From Amycolatopsis thermalba (lineage in GTDB: Bacteria > Actinomycetota > Actinomycetes > Mycobacteriales > Pseudonocardiaceae): a DNA stretch of 48,533 nucleotides. The stretch is taken from positions 1 to 48,533 of the forward strand of contig NZ_PQHW01000049.1 of the NCBI RefSeq assembly GCF_003385215.1. The letters are read 5' to 3'. The stretch's first letter is position 1; each line of letters starts with the position of its first letter. The notes under the pieces were generated by a model. The model saw only the letters and a list, made by a program, of their open reading frames with translations. It was not told the origin of the DNA and searched no databases. This document shows positions 8,615 through 17,111 of the stretch, piece after piece. Both the position numbers and the translations under genes were made by a program.

Positions 8615-9933
8615 CAGGCCACCTCGCAACGCTCGGCGGGCGGATCGGGCGCCCAGCACGGCACCTTCAGATCGTCGAACACCTTCTGCAGCACCCGCGC
8701 CTGACTGTCCAAAGTCGACCGGATGTCCGCTCCGTCGAGGACGATCGCCTGGAAGGAGTCCTTGAACGCCTTGGTGACCTCGCCCTCGCGGGTGCCCAGG
8801 CCGACCGGCAGCAGGGACAGGATCGAGCCGGGCGCGTCCCGCTGGCGCTGCACCGCGCCGGCCTCCATCTGCAGGGCGGGCGGCAGGTCGGCGGGGATCG
8901 GCGCGTCCACCACCGGGAAGAACCCGTTCGACCGCAGCAGCCCGGTCTGCGCCTGCGGCGCGGACAGCGCCTGGATCACCTGCTCGGCCTGGCGGCGGTC
9001 GGTGCTGCCCTTGGGGATCGCGAGCCCGAGCACGACGGCCATGTAGCCCAGGCCGCGGGGGCCGCGCGGCGCGGGCAGCATGCGCCACCGCTGCGGCTGG
9101 CCGCCGGGTGCGGACACCAGGCGCGCGACGTGGTCCCAGCCGATCTTCGCCGCGCCCGCCTGCAGCGGCTCCTGCATGAAGTCGTAGGTGGTGCTGGACG
9201 GGCTGGTGTTGGCCCACAGCTCCTTGAGGTACTGCCACGCGGTGACGGCCTCCGGCGAGCGGAACGTGGTGATCTGGCCGCCGGTGAACGAGGGCAGCAG
9301 GTAGCCCTGCAGGAAGCGGTGGATCAGGCCCTTCGGCCCGCACGGCAGGCCCAGCATCGGCTGGTTGCCGTTGGCGCGGCGGGCGGCGATCGCCCAGTCC
9401 AGGAACTGGTCGTAGGTGAGGGTGTCCGGGTCCGCGCCCGGTGGCAGGTGGGCCAGGGCGTCCTCGTGCGCGGCGAGCACGAAGCTGGCCTGCGCCCACG
9501 GGACGTACCAGGACTGCTGGGTGCCGGCCTTGGCCAGCGCCAGGAACTCGTCCGGGATCCCGTGGCCGGCCGGCACGCCGGAGACGTCCTCCAGGTACTC
9601 GCCGGCGAGCGGGGCGAGGTCGCTGTGCGAGCCGCCGAGCAGGCCGACCTGGGTGCGCCCGGCGCCGACCTGGCTCTGCACCTGGCTGGCGAACGGGCCC
9701 TCCTCGATGGTGACGTAGCTCACCGATCCGGGGAAGGTCCCGGCCAGGAACGTCCGGAAGCGTTCGGCCTCGGCTACCGGCCGGAACTGCGTGGACAGGA
9801 AGACCACGCCGCCGCCGCCCGTGGTCGCGAATCCGACGCACCCGGCGGCCATGGAGGCGGCGCCGGCCAGGAAGACCCCCCGGAGGACGGTACGACGGGT
9901 GGGGCCGCTGCCGGTCAGGCTGGCCGCGCGCAT
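8614..9933 (-). CDS. extracellular solute-binding lipoprotein, family 1
   Basis: Binding protein of the importer, 439 aa, the usual length for family-1 sugar-binding proteins. The N-terminus carries a twin-arginine-like motif RRTVLRG (13-19), a hydrophobic stretch and a lipobox AAGC with Cys32, so it is a likely Tat-exported lipoprotein. Family features include LVSAPGGQPQRWRMLPAPRG and a C-terminal region with KAFKDSFQAI. A GGTGG-type RBS precedes the ATG. It opens the minus-strand operon and is divergent from the ROK regulator, with 77 bp between the two starts. Confidence 0.85.
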   Translation of the reverse strand: MRAASLTGSGPTRRTVLRGVFLAGAASMAAGCVGFATTGGGGVVFLSTQFRPVAEAERFRTFLAGTFPGSVSYVTIEEGPFASQVQSQVGAGRTQVGLLGGSHSDLAPLAGEYLEDVSGVPAGHGIPDEFLALAKAGTQQSWYVPWAQASFVLAAHEDALAHLPPGADPDTLTYDQFLDWAIAARRANGNQPMLGLPCGPKGLIHRFLQGYLLPSFTGGQITTFRSPEAVTAWQYLKELWANTSPSSTTYDFMQEPLQAGAAKIGWDHVARLVSAPGGQPQRWRMLPAPRGPRGLGYMAVVLGLAIPKGSTDRRQAEQVIQALSAPQAQTGLLRSNGFFPVVDAPIPADLPPALQMEAGAVQRQRDAPGSILSLLPVGLGTREGEVTKAFKDSFQAIVLDGADIRSTLDSQARVLQKVFDDLKVPCWAPDPPAERCEVA

Positions 9934-9961
9934 TCAGTTCCACCCCGATGTCGCCGTCTAC

Positions 9962-9988
9962 ACTTCTGTCTGGTCATTGAACATAAGT
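9962..9988. promoter_or_regulatory. candidate operator between the transporter operon and the ROK gene
   Basis: ACTTCTGT (9962-9969) and ACATAAGT (9981-9988) form an inverted repeat with 7 of 8 matching positions and an 11-bp spacer, in the 77-bp gap between the divergent starts. The position suits a ROK-family repressor controlling both directions. This is a weak single-copy motif and its role is inferred. Confidence 0.35.
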
Positions 9989-10010
9989 CCTCGCGGGAGA
10001 TCCTGTCAAC

Positions 10011-11174
10011 ATGCCCCCGGCACGCACCGGCTCGCCCACCTCGGCCGGCCACATCCTCGCGATCCTGCGCGACGAGGGACCGCTGACGCGGCAGCAGCTG
10101 CAGGACCGGACCGGCCTGTCCCGCGCGACCCTGGTCGAACGGCTCGACGTGCTGCAGCGGCTGAAGCTGCTGCGCCAGGTCGGGCACCGCGCGTCCAGCG
10201 GCGGGCGGCCCGCCGAGATGCTCGCCGCCGACGACGTGGGCCGGACCGCGCTGGTCGGCGACATCGGCCAGCGGCACGCGACGATCGCCGCGGTGGACCT
10301 GCGCGGCACCGTGTTCGGGCAGGTGCGTCGCCCGCTGCCGGCCGGGCACCGGCCGGCGGAGACGCTGTCCTTCCTGCTGGACGCCGGGCGCAGGCTGCTG
10401 GCCGAGGCCGGGCGCGCGGACAGCCTGTGCGCGTTCGGGCTGAGCGTGCCGGGGCAGATCGACCACGACACCGGCACGACGATCGCGCCGCCGTCGATGT
10501 CGGAGTGGCGGGGGGTCCGGCTGCGCGACCCCTTCACCGACGCGCTGTCGGTGCCGGTGTTCCTGGAGAACGACGCGAACGCGCTGGCGTTCGGCGCGTA
10601 CTGCGAGATGAACCGGCCGCGCGCGGCGCTGGTCGGGGTGAAGGTCGGCACCGGGATCGGCGCGGGGATGGTGATCTCCGGGCGGGTGCACCGCGGCGAG
10701 ACCGGGTGCGCCGGCGAGGTGGGGCACATCCGCATCGAGGGTTCCGACCTGCGCTGCGACTGCGGGCGGCGGGGCTGCGTGTCGGCGATCGCCAGCGGCC
10801 AGGCGGTGATCCGCACGCTGCGGCCGACGGGGGTGCGCAGCGCGGAGGATGTGCTGCGCCGGGTGCGCGCCGGTCACCCCGAGGCGGTCCGCGTGACGCG
10901 CGAGGCGGGCCGGCTGGTGGGCACGGTGCTGGCGACCGTGGTGACGATCGTGAACCCGCGGTACGTGCGGGTCGGCGGGGCGATCGGGGTGCTGCCGCCG
11001 TTCCTGGAGGGACTGCGCGAGGTGGTGCTGGCCGGCGCGCACACCAGTTCACTGGACAGCCTCGACATCGGGCCCTGCACGCTCGGCGTCGACACCACGC
11101 TGACCGGCGTGGCGGGCCTCGTCGCGGACGAGGTCCTGGCCCCGGAGACGGTCGATGCGATGGCGGCGCTGTAG
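10011..11174 (+). CDS. ROK-family transcriptional regulator
   Basis: Sugar-responsive repressor-type protein, 387 aa. A winged helix-turn-helix occupies about residues 12-70 (ILRDEGPLTRQQLQDRTGLS), followed by a ROK actin-like domain. The domain shows the VGTGIGAG glycine-rich motif (212-219) and FLENDANALAFG with D188. The zinc motif is GEVGHI with H239 plus C249, C251 and C256 in CDCGRRGC. The residue after the last cysteine region, normally glutamate in CLEA, is altered (CVSA), which may affect ligand binding. It is divergent from the importer-hydrolase operon, so it most likely represses that operon and is induced by a sugar derivative. Confidence 0.85.
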   Translation: MPPARTGSPTSAGHILAILRDEGPLTRQQLQDRTGLSRATLVERLDVLQRLKLLRQVGHRASSGGRPAEMLAADDVGRTALVGDIGQRHATIAAVDLRGTVFGQVRRPLPAGHRPAETLSFLLDAGRRLLAEAGRADSLCAFGLSVPGQIDHDTGTTIAPPSMSEWRGVRLRDPFTDALSVPVFLENDANALAFGAYCEMNRPRAALVGVKVGTGIGAGMVISGRVHRGETGCAGEVGHIRIEGSDLRCDCGRRGCVSAIASGQAVIRTLRPTGVRSAEDVLRRVRAGHPEAVRVTREAGRLVGTVLATVVTIVNPRYVRVGGAIGVLPPFLEGLREVVLAGAHTSSLDSLDIGPCTLGVDTTLTGVAGLVADEVLAPETVDAMAAL

Positions 11175-11208
11175 CCACCACCGCATCCTCGCCGGGGAAG
11201 TGCGGCTC

Positions 11209-11964
11209 CTAATCCGCCTTCCGCCGGAAGATCTTGCTGCCCAGCCAGACCACCGGGTCGTACCGGTGGTCCACCACGCGTTCCTTCATCGGGATCAGCG
11301 CGTTGTCGGTGATGTGGATGTTCTCCGGGCAGACCTCCGTGCAGCACTTCGTGATGTTGCAGTACCCGAGGCCGTGCTCGTCCTGGGCGGCGTGCCTGCG
11401 GTCGGCCACGTCGAGCGGGTGCATCTCCAGCTCGGCGATCCGCATCAGGAACCGCGGCCCGGCGAAGTTCTCCTTGTTCTCCTCGTGGTCGCGGATCACG
11501 TGGCAGGTGTTCTGGCACAGGAAGCACTCGATGCACTTGCGGAACTCCTGCGAGCGCTCCACGTCGACCTGCTTCATCCGGTACTCGCCCGGTTTCAGGT
11601 TCGCCGGCGGGGTGAACGCGGGGATCTCGCGCGCCTTCGTGTAGTTGTACGAGACATCGGTGACGAGGTCGCGGATCACCGGGAACGTCCGCATCGGCGT
11701 GACGGTGACGACCTCGTCCTCGGCGAAGACCGACATGCGCGTCATGCACAGCAGCCGCGGGCGGCCGTTGATCTCCGCCGAGCACGAGCCGCACTTGCCC
11801 GCCTTGCAGTTCCACCGCACCGCCAGGTCCGAGCACTGCGTGGCCTGCAGCCGGTGGATGATGTCGAGCACGACCTCACCCTCGTTGACCTCGACCGTGA
11901 AGTCCTGCAGCCCGCCGCTGTTCGCGTCGCCGCGCCACACCCGGAACGAAGCCTTGTAGCTCAC
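11209..11964 (-). CDS. sdhB: succinate dehydrogenase iron-sulfur subunit (Sdh1 type)
   Basis: Iron-sulfur subunit, 251 aa, passing electrons from the flavoprotein to the membrane anchor. The [2Fe-2S] cysteines are C53, C58, C61 and C73. The ferredoxin-like half has CIECFLCQNTC (144-154), and further cysteines at 202, 207-208 and 212 complete the [4Fe-4S] and [3Fe-4S] sites. The GTG start at 11964 overlaps the sdhA stop as GTGA and has GGGGAGG as RBS. It is the last gene of the minus-strand operon. It resembles mycobacterial Rv0247c-type Sdh1 more than the SdhB of the four-subunit Sdh2. Confidence 0.93.
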   Translation of the reverse strand: MSYKASFRVWRGDANSGGLQDFTVEVNEGEVVLDIIHRLQATQCSDLAVRWNCKAGKCGSCSAEINGRPRLLCMTRMSVFAEDEVVTVTPMRTFPVIRDLVTDVSYNYTKAREIPAFTPPANLKPGEYRMKQVDVERSQEFRKCIECFLCQNTCHVIRDHEENKENFAGPRFLMRIAELEMHPLDVADRRHAAQDEHGLGYCNITKCCTEVCPENIHITDNALIPMKERVVDHRYDPVVWLGSKIFRRKAD

Positions 11965-13874
11965 GACTGCCTCCCCGGGTGGCCGGCCAGCTCTTCGTCG
12001 GTGTAGTACTTCTCCAGCTCGCTCAGCTCGAACAGCTCCAGCAGCTCGGGCCGCATCGGCTCCTGGTCCTTCGGCGTGACCGTGACCTCCAGCGCCAGTG
12101 GATCGTCCCCGGAGGCGCTGCACACCAGCAGCTTGTTGCGCCACCGGGAATCCATCTGCGGGTAGTCGTCCCGCGTGTGCCCGCCCCGGCTCTCGGTGCG
12201 CATCAGCGCGGCCCGCGCGACGCACTCGCTGACCAGCAGCATGTTGCGCAGGTCCACGGCCAGGTGCCAGCCCGGGTTGAACTGCCGGTGCCCCTCGACG
12301 GTGACGTTGCGGATGCGCTTCTTGATCTCGTCCAGCTTGGCCAGCGCCTGCTCGATCTCCTCGGCCTTGCGGATGATCCCGACCAGGTCGTTCATCGCCT
12401 GCTGCAGCTCGTTGTGCAGGGTGTACGGGTTCTCCTCGACACCCTCGGCGGGCGGGTCGAACGGCACCAGCGCGGTGCGGGCCGCCTTGTCGACATCGGA
12501 CTGCGCGACCGCGGGACGGGTCTCCAGACCCTCCACATAGGACGCGGCGCCGAGACCCGCGCGACGGCCGAACACCAGCAGGTCCGACAGCGAGTTGCCA
12601 CCCAGCCGGTTGGACCCGTGCATCCCGCCGGAGCACTCCCCCGCCGCGAACAACCCGCGCACGCCGGAGGCCGCGGTGTCCGGGTCGACCTCGATGCCGC
12701 CCATCACGTAGTGACAGGTCGGGCCGACCTCCATCGGCTCGGCGGTGATGTCCACATCGGCCAGTTCCTTGAACTGGTGGTACATCGACGGCAGCCGCCT
12801 GCGGATCTCCTCCGGCGTCAGGCGGCTGGCGATGTCCAGGAACACGCCACCGTGCGGCGACCCGCGCCCCGCCTTGACCTCGGAGTTGATCGCCCGCGCC
12901 ACCTCGTCGCGCGGCAGCAGGTCCGGCGTGCGGCGGTTGTTCTCCTGGTCGGTGTACCAGCGGTCGGCCTCCTCCTCGGAGTCGGCGTACTGGCCCTTGA
13001 ACACGTCCGGCACGTAGTCGAACATGAACCGCTTGTCCTCGGAGTTCTTCAGCACCCCGCCGTCACCGCGCACGCCCTCGGTGACCAGGATGCCCTTCAC
13101 GCTGGGCGGCCAGACCATGCCCGTCGGGTGGAACTGGACGAACTCCATGTTGATCAGGTCCGCCCCGGCGCGCAGCGCGAGCGCGTGCCCGTCGCCGGTG
13201 TACTCCCACGAGTTCGACGTGACCTTGAACGACTTGCCGATGCCGCCCGTCGCGAGCACCACGGCCGGCGTCTCGAACAGGATGAACCGGCCGCTCTCCC
13301 GCCAGTACCCGAACGCCCCGGCGATCCGGTCACCGTCCTTGAGCAGCTCGGTGATCGTGCACTCGGCGAAGACCTTCAGCTTGGCCTCGTAGTCGCCGAA
13401 CTCGCGGAGGTCCTCCTGCTGCAGCGAGACGATCTTCTGCTGCATCGTGCGGATCAGCTCCAGCCCGGTGCGGTCGCCGACGTGCGCCAGCCGCGGGTAG
13501 GTGTGCCCGCCGAAGTTGCGCTGGCTGATCCGCCCGTCCGGGGTGCGGTCGAACAGGGCGCCGTAGGTCTCCAGCTCCCACACCCGGTCCGGCGCCTCCT
13601 TGGCGTGCAGCTCCGCCATGCGCCAGTTGTTGAGGAACTTGCCGCCGCGCATGGTGTCCCGGAAGTGCACCTGCCAGCTGTCCCGCTCGTTCGCGTTGCC
13701 CATCGCGGCGGCGCACCCGCCCTCGGCCATGACCGTGTGCGCCTTGCCGAACAGCGACTTGCACACCACCGCCACCGACAGCCCGCGCTGCCGCGCCTCG
13801 ATCACCGCTCGCAGACCGGCGCCACCGGCGCCGATCACCACCACGTCATAACTGTGCCGCTCGACTTCCGCCAT
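11961..13874 (-). CDS. sdhA: succinate dehydrogenase flavoprotein subunit (Sdh1 type)
   Basis: Catalytic flavoprotein, 637 aa, oxidising succinate to fumarate. The FAD-binding GAGGAG motif lies at residues 15-20. H46 in KAHTVMAEGG is the probable covalent FAD attachment site. QFHPTGM and LVTEGVRGDGG mark the substrate region, and NRLGGNSLSDLLVFG is the second conserved FAD contact. It is in one operon with the anchor gene upstream (30 bp gap) and sdhB downstream. Similar proteins are often annotated as fumarate reductase/succinate dehydrogenase; direction cannot be read from the sequence. Confidence 0.94.
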   Translation of the reverse strand: MAEVERHSYDVVVIGAGGAGLRAVIEARQRGLSVAVVCKSLFGKAHTVMAEGGCAAAMGNANERDSWQVHFRDTMRGGKFLNNWRMAELHAKEAPDRVWELETYGALFDRTPDGRISQRNFGGHTYPRLAHVGDRTGLELIRTMQQKIVSLQQEDLREFGDYEAKLKVFAECTITELLKDGDRIAGAFGYWRESGRFILFETPAVVLATGGIGKSFKVTSNSWEYTGDGHALALRAGADLINMEFVQFHPTGMVWPPSVKGILVTEGVRGDGGVLKNSEDKRFMFDYVPDVFKGQYADSEEEADRWYTDQENNRRTPDLLPRDEVARAINSEVKAGRGSPHGGVFLDIASRLTPEEIRRRLPSMYHQFKELADVDITAEPMEVGPTCHYVMGGIEVDPDTAASGVRGLFAAGECSGGMHGSNRLGGNSLSDLLVFGRRAGLGAASYVEGLETRPAVAQSDVDKAARTALVPFDPPAEGVEENPYTLHNELQQAMNDLVGIIRKAEEIEQALAKLDEIKKRIRNVTVEGHRQFNPGWHLAVDLRNMLLVSECVARAALMRTESRGGHTRDDYPQMDSRWRNKLLVCSASGDDPLALEVTVTPKDQEPMRPELLELFELSELEKYYTDEELAGHPGRQS

Positions 13875-13904
13875 TGCCTGCCCACCTAGTCCTTGAAGTC
13901 CTTG

Positions 13905-14711
13905 TCAGTCCACGAAACGCAGATCGGGGATGGCGCCGCTGGCCACGAGCATCACGTAGAGGTCGGTGACCACGAGCGTCCCCAGGGTGATCCAGGCCAG
14001 CAGCATGTGCCGGTTGTTGAGCTTGGTGACCTGGGTCCAGAGCCAGTACCGCACCGGGTGGCGGGAGAAGTGCTTCAACCGCCCGCCGACCACGTGCCGG
14101 CACGAGTGGCAGGACAGGGTGTAGGCCCAGAGCATGATCACGTTGCCGAGCAGGACCAGGTTGCCCAGCCCGAAGCCGAACCCGCCGGTCTCGCCGTGGA
14201 ACGCGACGATCGCGTCGTAGGTGTTGATCACCGAGATCAGCACCGCCACGTAGAAGAAGTAACGGTGGGCGTTCTGCAGGATCAGCGGCAGCCGGGTCTC
14301 CCCCGTGTAGCGGCCGTGCGGTTCGGCGACCGCGCACGCCGGCGGCGAGAACCACACCGACCGGTAGTAGGCCTTGCGGTAGTAGTAGCAGGTCAGGCGG
14401 AAGCCGAGCAGGAACGGCAGCGACAGGAACGCCAGCGGGATCCAGCCCGGCAGCTCGCCGAACGGCGTGCCGAAGTGGGCCGACCCCGGCACGCACGAGT
14501 CGCTCAGGCACGGCGAGTAGAACGGCGTCAGGTAGCCGTACTCCGGCACGTAGTAGGCGGTGCGGACGAACGAGCGGATGCCGGCGTAGATGACGAAGGC
14601 GGCCAGTCCGAGCGTGGTGAACAGCGGCGGGACCCACCACCGGTCGGTGCGCAGGGTCCGTGCGGTGATCCGGGCGCGCCCGCTAGCGGCGTCGGTAGCG
14701 GGAGCGCTCAC
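13905..14711 (-). CDS. sdhC: succinate dehydrogenase membrane anchor (Sdh1 type, SdhC)
   Basis: Membrane anchor, 268 aa, with about five hydrophobic segments (roughly 31-49, 91-108, 153-170, 184-202, 237-256). It corresponds to Rv0249c-type anchors rather than the classic cytochrome-b556 SdhC. A CHSCRH cluster (C201, H202, C204, H206) lies at the end of a membrane segment. From memory, a structure of mycobacterial Sdh1 reported a Rieske-type cluster in the membrane, and this motif is a good candidate for it. The GTG start overlaps the stop of the preceding small gene as GTGA. Two further cysteine pairs sit in loops (C68/C73 and C108/C126). Confidence 0.85.
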   Translation of the reverse strand: MSAPATDAASGRARITARTLRTDRWWVPPLFTTLGLAAFVIYAGIRSFVRTAYYVPEYGYLTPFYSPCLSDSCVPGSAHFGTPFGELPGWIPLAFLSLPFLLGFRLTCYYYRKAYYRSVWFSPPACAVAEPHGRYTGETRLPLILQNAHRYFFYVAVLISVINTYDAIVAFHGETGGFGFGLGNLVLLGNVIMLWAYTLSCHSCRHVVGGRLKHFSRHPVRYWLWTQVTKLNNRHMLLAWITLGTLVVTDLYVMLVASGAIPDLRFVD

Positions 14712-14998
14712 CGCTGGTCACGGTGGTATCCGCCGACCCCTTCGTCGTCGGCCCCCTGCCAGAGGGCCGGGTCGTACGGGCCGTCGGGGATCTTCACGAC
14801 GGCCGAGGGGTCCAGCGGCTTGGGCTGGACCGGGACGCTGGGCTGCTCCAGGTCGCTCGCGTCGATGTCCAGGCGGTCGACGTCGTTGGCCAGGCGGCGG
14901 ACCGCGGAGGCGTCACCGTAGCGCGATCGCAGGGCACCGACGCACTGCTTGAGCTGGCCGATCGTGCGGCGGAGTTCGGCGAGTTCGGTGGTGGTCAT
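14708..14998 (-). CDS. small conserved protein of the sdh1 operon (Rv0250c-like)
   Basis: First gene of the sdh1 operon, 96 aa. The N-terminal half is predicted helical (TTTELAELRRTIGQLKQCVGALRSRYG), possibly a coiled coil, and the C-terminal half is proline-rich and ends in an acidic, glycine-containing tail. The ATG is preceded by CGGAGGTAG, a strong RBS; the longer open frame upstream lacks one. Size and position match the roughly 97-residue gene that precedes sdhCAB in mycobacteria, Rv0250c as I recall. Its function is unknown; it may be an assembly factor or accessory subunit of Sdh1. Confidence 0.75.
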   Translation of the reverse strand: MTTTELAELRRTIGQLKQCVGALRSRYGDASAVRRLANDVDRLDIDASDLEQPSVPVQPKPLDPSAVVKIPDGPYDPALWQGADDEGVGGYHRDQR

Positions 14999-15063
14999 GA
15001 CTACCTCCGGGTCAGTTCGGCGGCGAGCCGGGGCTGGTACCGACTCTGCCGCTCCGCGTGCAA

Positions 15064-15079
15064 TGTGACAAGTAGCACA
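15064..15079. promoter_or_regulatory. CRP-like binding site, sdh1-proximal
   Basis: TGTGACAAGTAGCACA agrees with the TGTGA-N6-TCACA consensus of actinobacterial CRP/GlxR proteins except for one base in the right half. It lies 66 bp upstream of the first sdh1 operon start and 30 bp centre-to-centre from a second site. Binding is inferred. Confidence 0.55.
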
Positions 15080-15093
15080 CCCTAGGTTGATGT

Positions 15094-15109
15094 TGTGATC
15101 GGGGTCACC
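15094..15109. promoter_or_regulatory. CRP-like binding site, edd-proximal
   Basis: TGTGATCGGGGTCACC matches TGTGA-N6-TCACA except for the last base. It sits in the 236-bp divergent gap between sdh1 and edd, so it could serve either direction. In Corynebacterium, GlxR controls sdhCAB, which makes this reading reasonable but unproven here. Confidence 0.6.
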
Positions 15110-15234
15110 TGAAACGATCTTCTTAATCGATTTTGACCCGGCCGATCCGCCAGCTACTGTGTCCACTGTCACGACCGTGCGACGCCAGCGAAGTCGTCAG
15201 CCGGACCAGCCGACGAGTTCCAGGTGGTTCTCCC

Positions 15235-17103
15235 GTGCACACACCCCGAACACCCGTCCACCCCGTCGTCGAGGAAGTCACCGAGCGCATCGCCGCGCGC
15301 AGTGCCGCCACCCGCAGCGCCTACCTGGCGCGCATGGCCGCCGCCCGCGCCGAGGGGCCCGCGCGCGCCGGACTCGCGTGCAGCAACCTCGCCCACGGCT
15401 TCGCCGCGTGCGGCGGTGAAGACCGCATCGCGCTGCGCGGGCTGCGCAAGCCCGGTATCGCGATCGTGTCCGCCTACAACGACCTGCTCTCCGCGCACCA
15501 GCCGCTGGACGAGTTCCCCGCGTGGATCAAGGACGCCGCCCGTGAAGCGGGCGGGGTCGCCCAGTTCGCCGGCGGCGTGCCCGCCATGTGCGACGGCATC
15601 ACGCAGGGCCGCGCCGGGATGGAGCTGTCCCTGTTCAGCCGCGAGGTCATCGCGATGGCCACCGCGATCGCGCTGTCGCACGAGATGTTCGACGGTGCGC
15701 TGCTGCTCGGCGTGTGCGACAAGATCGTGCCCGGCCTGCTGATCGGCGCGCTGTCCTTCGGGCACCTGCCCGCCCTGCTGGTGCCCGCCGGGCCGATGAC
15801 GTCGGGCCTGCCGAACAAGGAGAAGGCCCGCGTGCGGCAGCTCTACGCCGAGGGCCGGGCCACCCGCGAGGACCTGCTGGAGGCCGAGTCGGCGTCCTAC
15901 CACTCGGCGGGCACCTGCACCTTCTACGGCACCGCGAACTCCAACCAGCTGGTCGTCGAGGTCATGGGCCTGCACCTGCCGGGCGCGAGCTTCGTGCACC
16001 CGGGCACGCCGCTGCGCCGCGCGCTCACCGAAGAGGCGGCGCGGCGGGTGGTCGCGTTGTCGCGGGCGGACGAGTACACGCCGCTGGCCGAGGTGATCAG
16101 CGAGCGTTCGGTCGTCAACGGCGTGGTGTCGCTGCTGGCCACCGGCGGGTCGACCAACCACACGATGCACCTGGTCGCCATCGCCGCGGCCGCCGGCATC
16201 GAGCTGACCTGGGACGACTTTTCCGACCTGTCGGCGGTGGTGCCGCTGCTGGCCAGCGTCTACCCGAACGGCAGCGCGGACATCAACCACTTCCACGCCG
16301 CGGGCGGGGTGCAGGTGCTCATCGGCTCGCTGCTCGACGCCGGGCTGCTGCACGAGGACGTCCGCACGGTGGCCGGGGACGGGCTGTCGCGGTACCGGTC
16401 GGAGCCGGTGCTGGACGGTGGCTCGCTGACCTGGCGGGAGGTGCCGGCGCGCAGCCTGGACGAGGACGTGCTGCGGCCGGTGAGCAACCCGTTCGCGGCC
16501 GACGGCGGGTTGCGGATGCTGTCCGGGAGCCTCGGGCGCGCGGTGATGAAGGTGTCGGCGGTCGCGCCCGAGCACCGGGTGGTGCGGGCGCCGGCGCGGG
16601 TCTTCACGTCGCAGGAGGCGTTCACCGCGGCGTTCCGGGCGGGTGAGCTGGACCGGGACGTCGTGGTGGTGATCCGCAACCAGGGGCCGCAGGCCAACGG
16701 GATGCCGGAGCTGCACGGCCTGACGCCCGCGCTCGGGGTGCTGATGGACCGCGGGCACCGGGTCGCGCTGGTCACCGACGGCCGGATGTCCGGCGCGTCG
16801 GGCAAGATCCCGGCCGCGATCCAGGTGACGCCGGAGGCTGCCGCCGGTGGCCCGCTGGCGCGGGTCGCCGATGGAGACGAGGTGGTGGTCGACGCGGTCG
16901 CCGGGCGGCTGGACGTGCTGGTCGACGAGGAGTCGCTGGCCGCGCGGCCGTTGCGGGACGCGCCGCCGGATGAGGCATCCTGGGTCGGGACCGGCCGGGA
17001 GCTGTTCACCGCGCTGCGCCGCGCGGTCGGGCCGGCGGACCAGGGGGCCGGCGTGTTCGGGCCGATGACGCCGGGCCATTTCGGGGCCCCGGCGCGAGTG
17101 TGA
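15235..17103 (+). CDS. edd: phosphogluconate dehydratase
   Basis: Entner-Doudoroff enzyme converting 6-phosphogluconate to 2-keto-3-deoxy-6-phosphogluconate, 622 aa, slightly longer than the E. coli protein. It belongs to the IlvD/Edd family. GVCDKIVPG (C161) and [14 protein letters not shown] (C228) supply likely [4Fe-4S] ligands, with AMCDG (C119) close by. [14 protein letters not shown] and [10 protein letters not shown] are typical family motifs, and [15 protein letters not shown] marks the C-terminal domain. The GTG start at 15235 is preceded by AGGTGG at 7 nt spacing; the frame is open upstream without a better start. The edd stop is followed by eda 8 bp later, so they form one operon. 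Confidence 0.93.
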   Translation: MHTPRTPVHPVVEEVTERIAARSAATRSAYLARMAAARAEGPARAGLACSNLAHGFAACGGEDRIALRGLRKPGIAIVSAYNDLLSAHQPLDEFPAWIKDAAREAGGVAQFAGGVPAMCDGITQGRAGMELSLFSREVIAMATAIALSHEMFDGALLLGVCDKIVPGLLIGALSFGHLPALLVPAGPMTSGLPNKEKARVRQLYAEGRATREDLLEAESASYHSAGTCTFYGTANSNQLVVEVMGLHLPGASFVHPGTPLRRALTEEAARRVVALSRADEYTPLAEVISERSVVNGVVSLLATGGSTNHTMHLVAIAAAAGIELTWDDFSDLSAVVPLLASVYPNGSADINHFHAAGGVQVLIGSLLDAGLLHEDVRTVAGDGLSRYRSEPVLDGGSLTWREVPARSLDEDVLRPVSNPFAADGGLRMLSGSLGRAVMKVSAVAPEHRVVRAPARVFTSQEAFTAAFRAGELDRDVVVVIRNQGPQANGMPELHGLTPALGVLMDRGHRVALVTDGRMSGASGKIPAAIQVTPEAAAGGPLARVADGDEVVVDAVAGRLDVLVDEESLAARPLRDAPPDEASWVGTGRELFTALRRAVGPADQGAGVFGPMTPGHFGAPARV

Positions 17104-17111
17104 GGAGAGAC

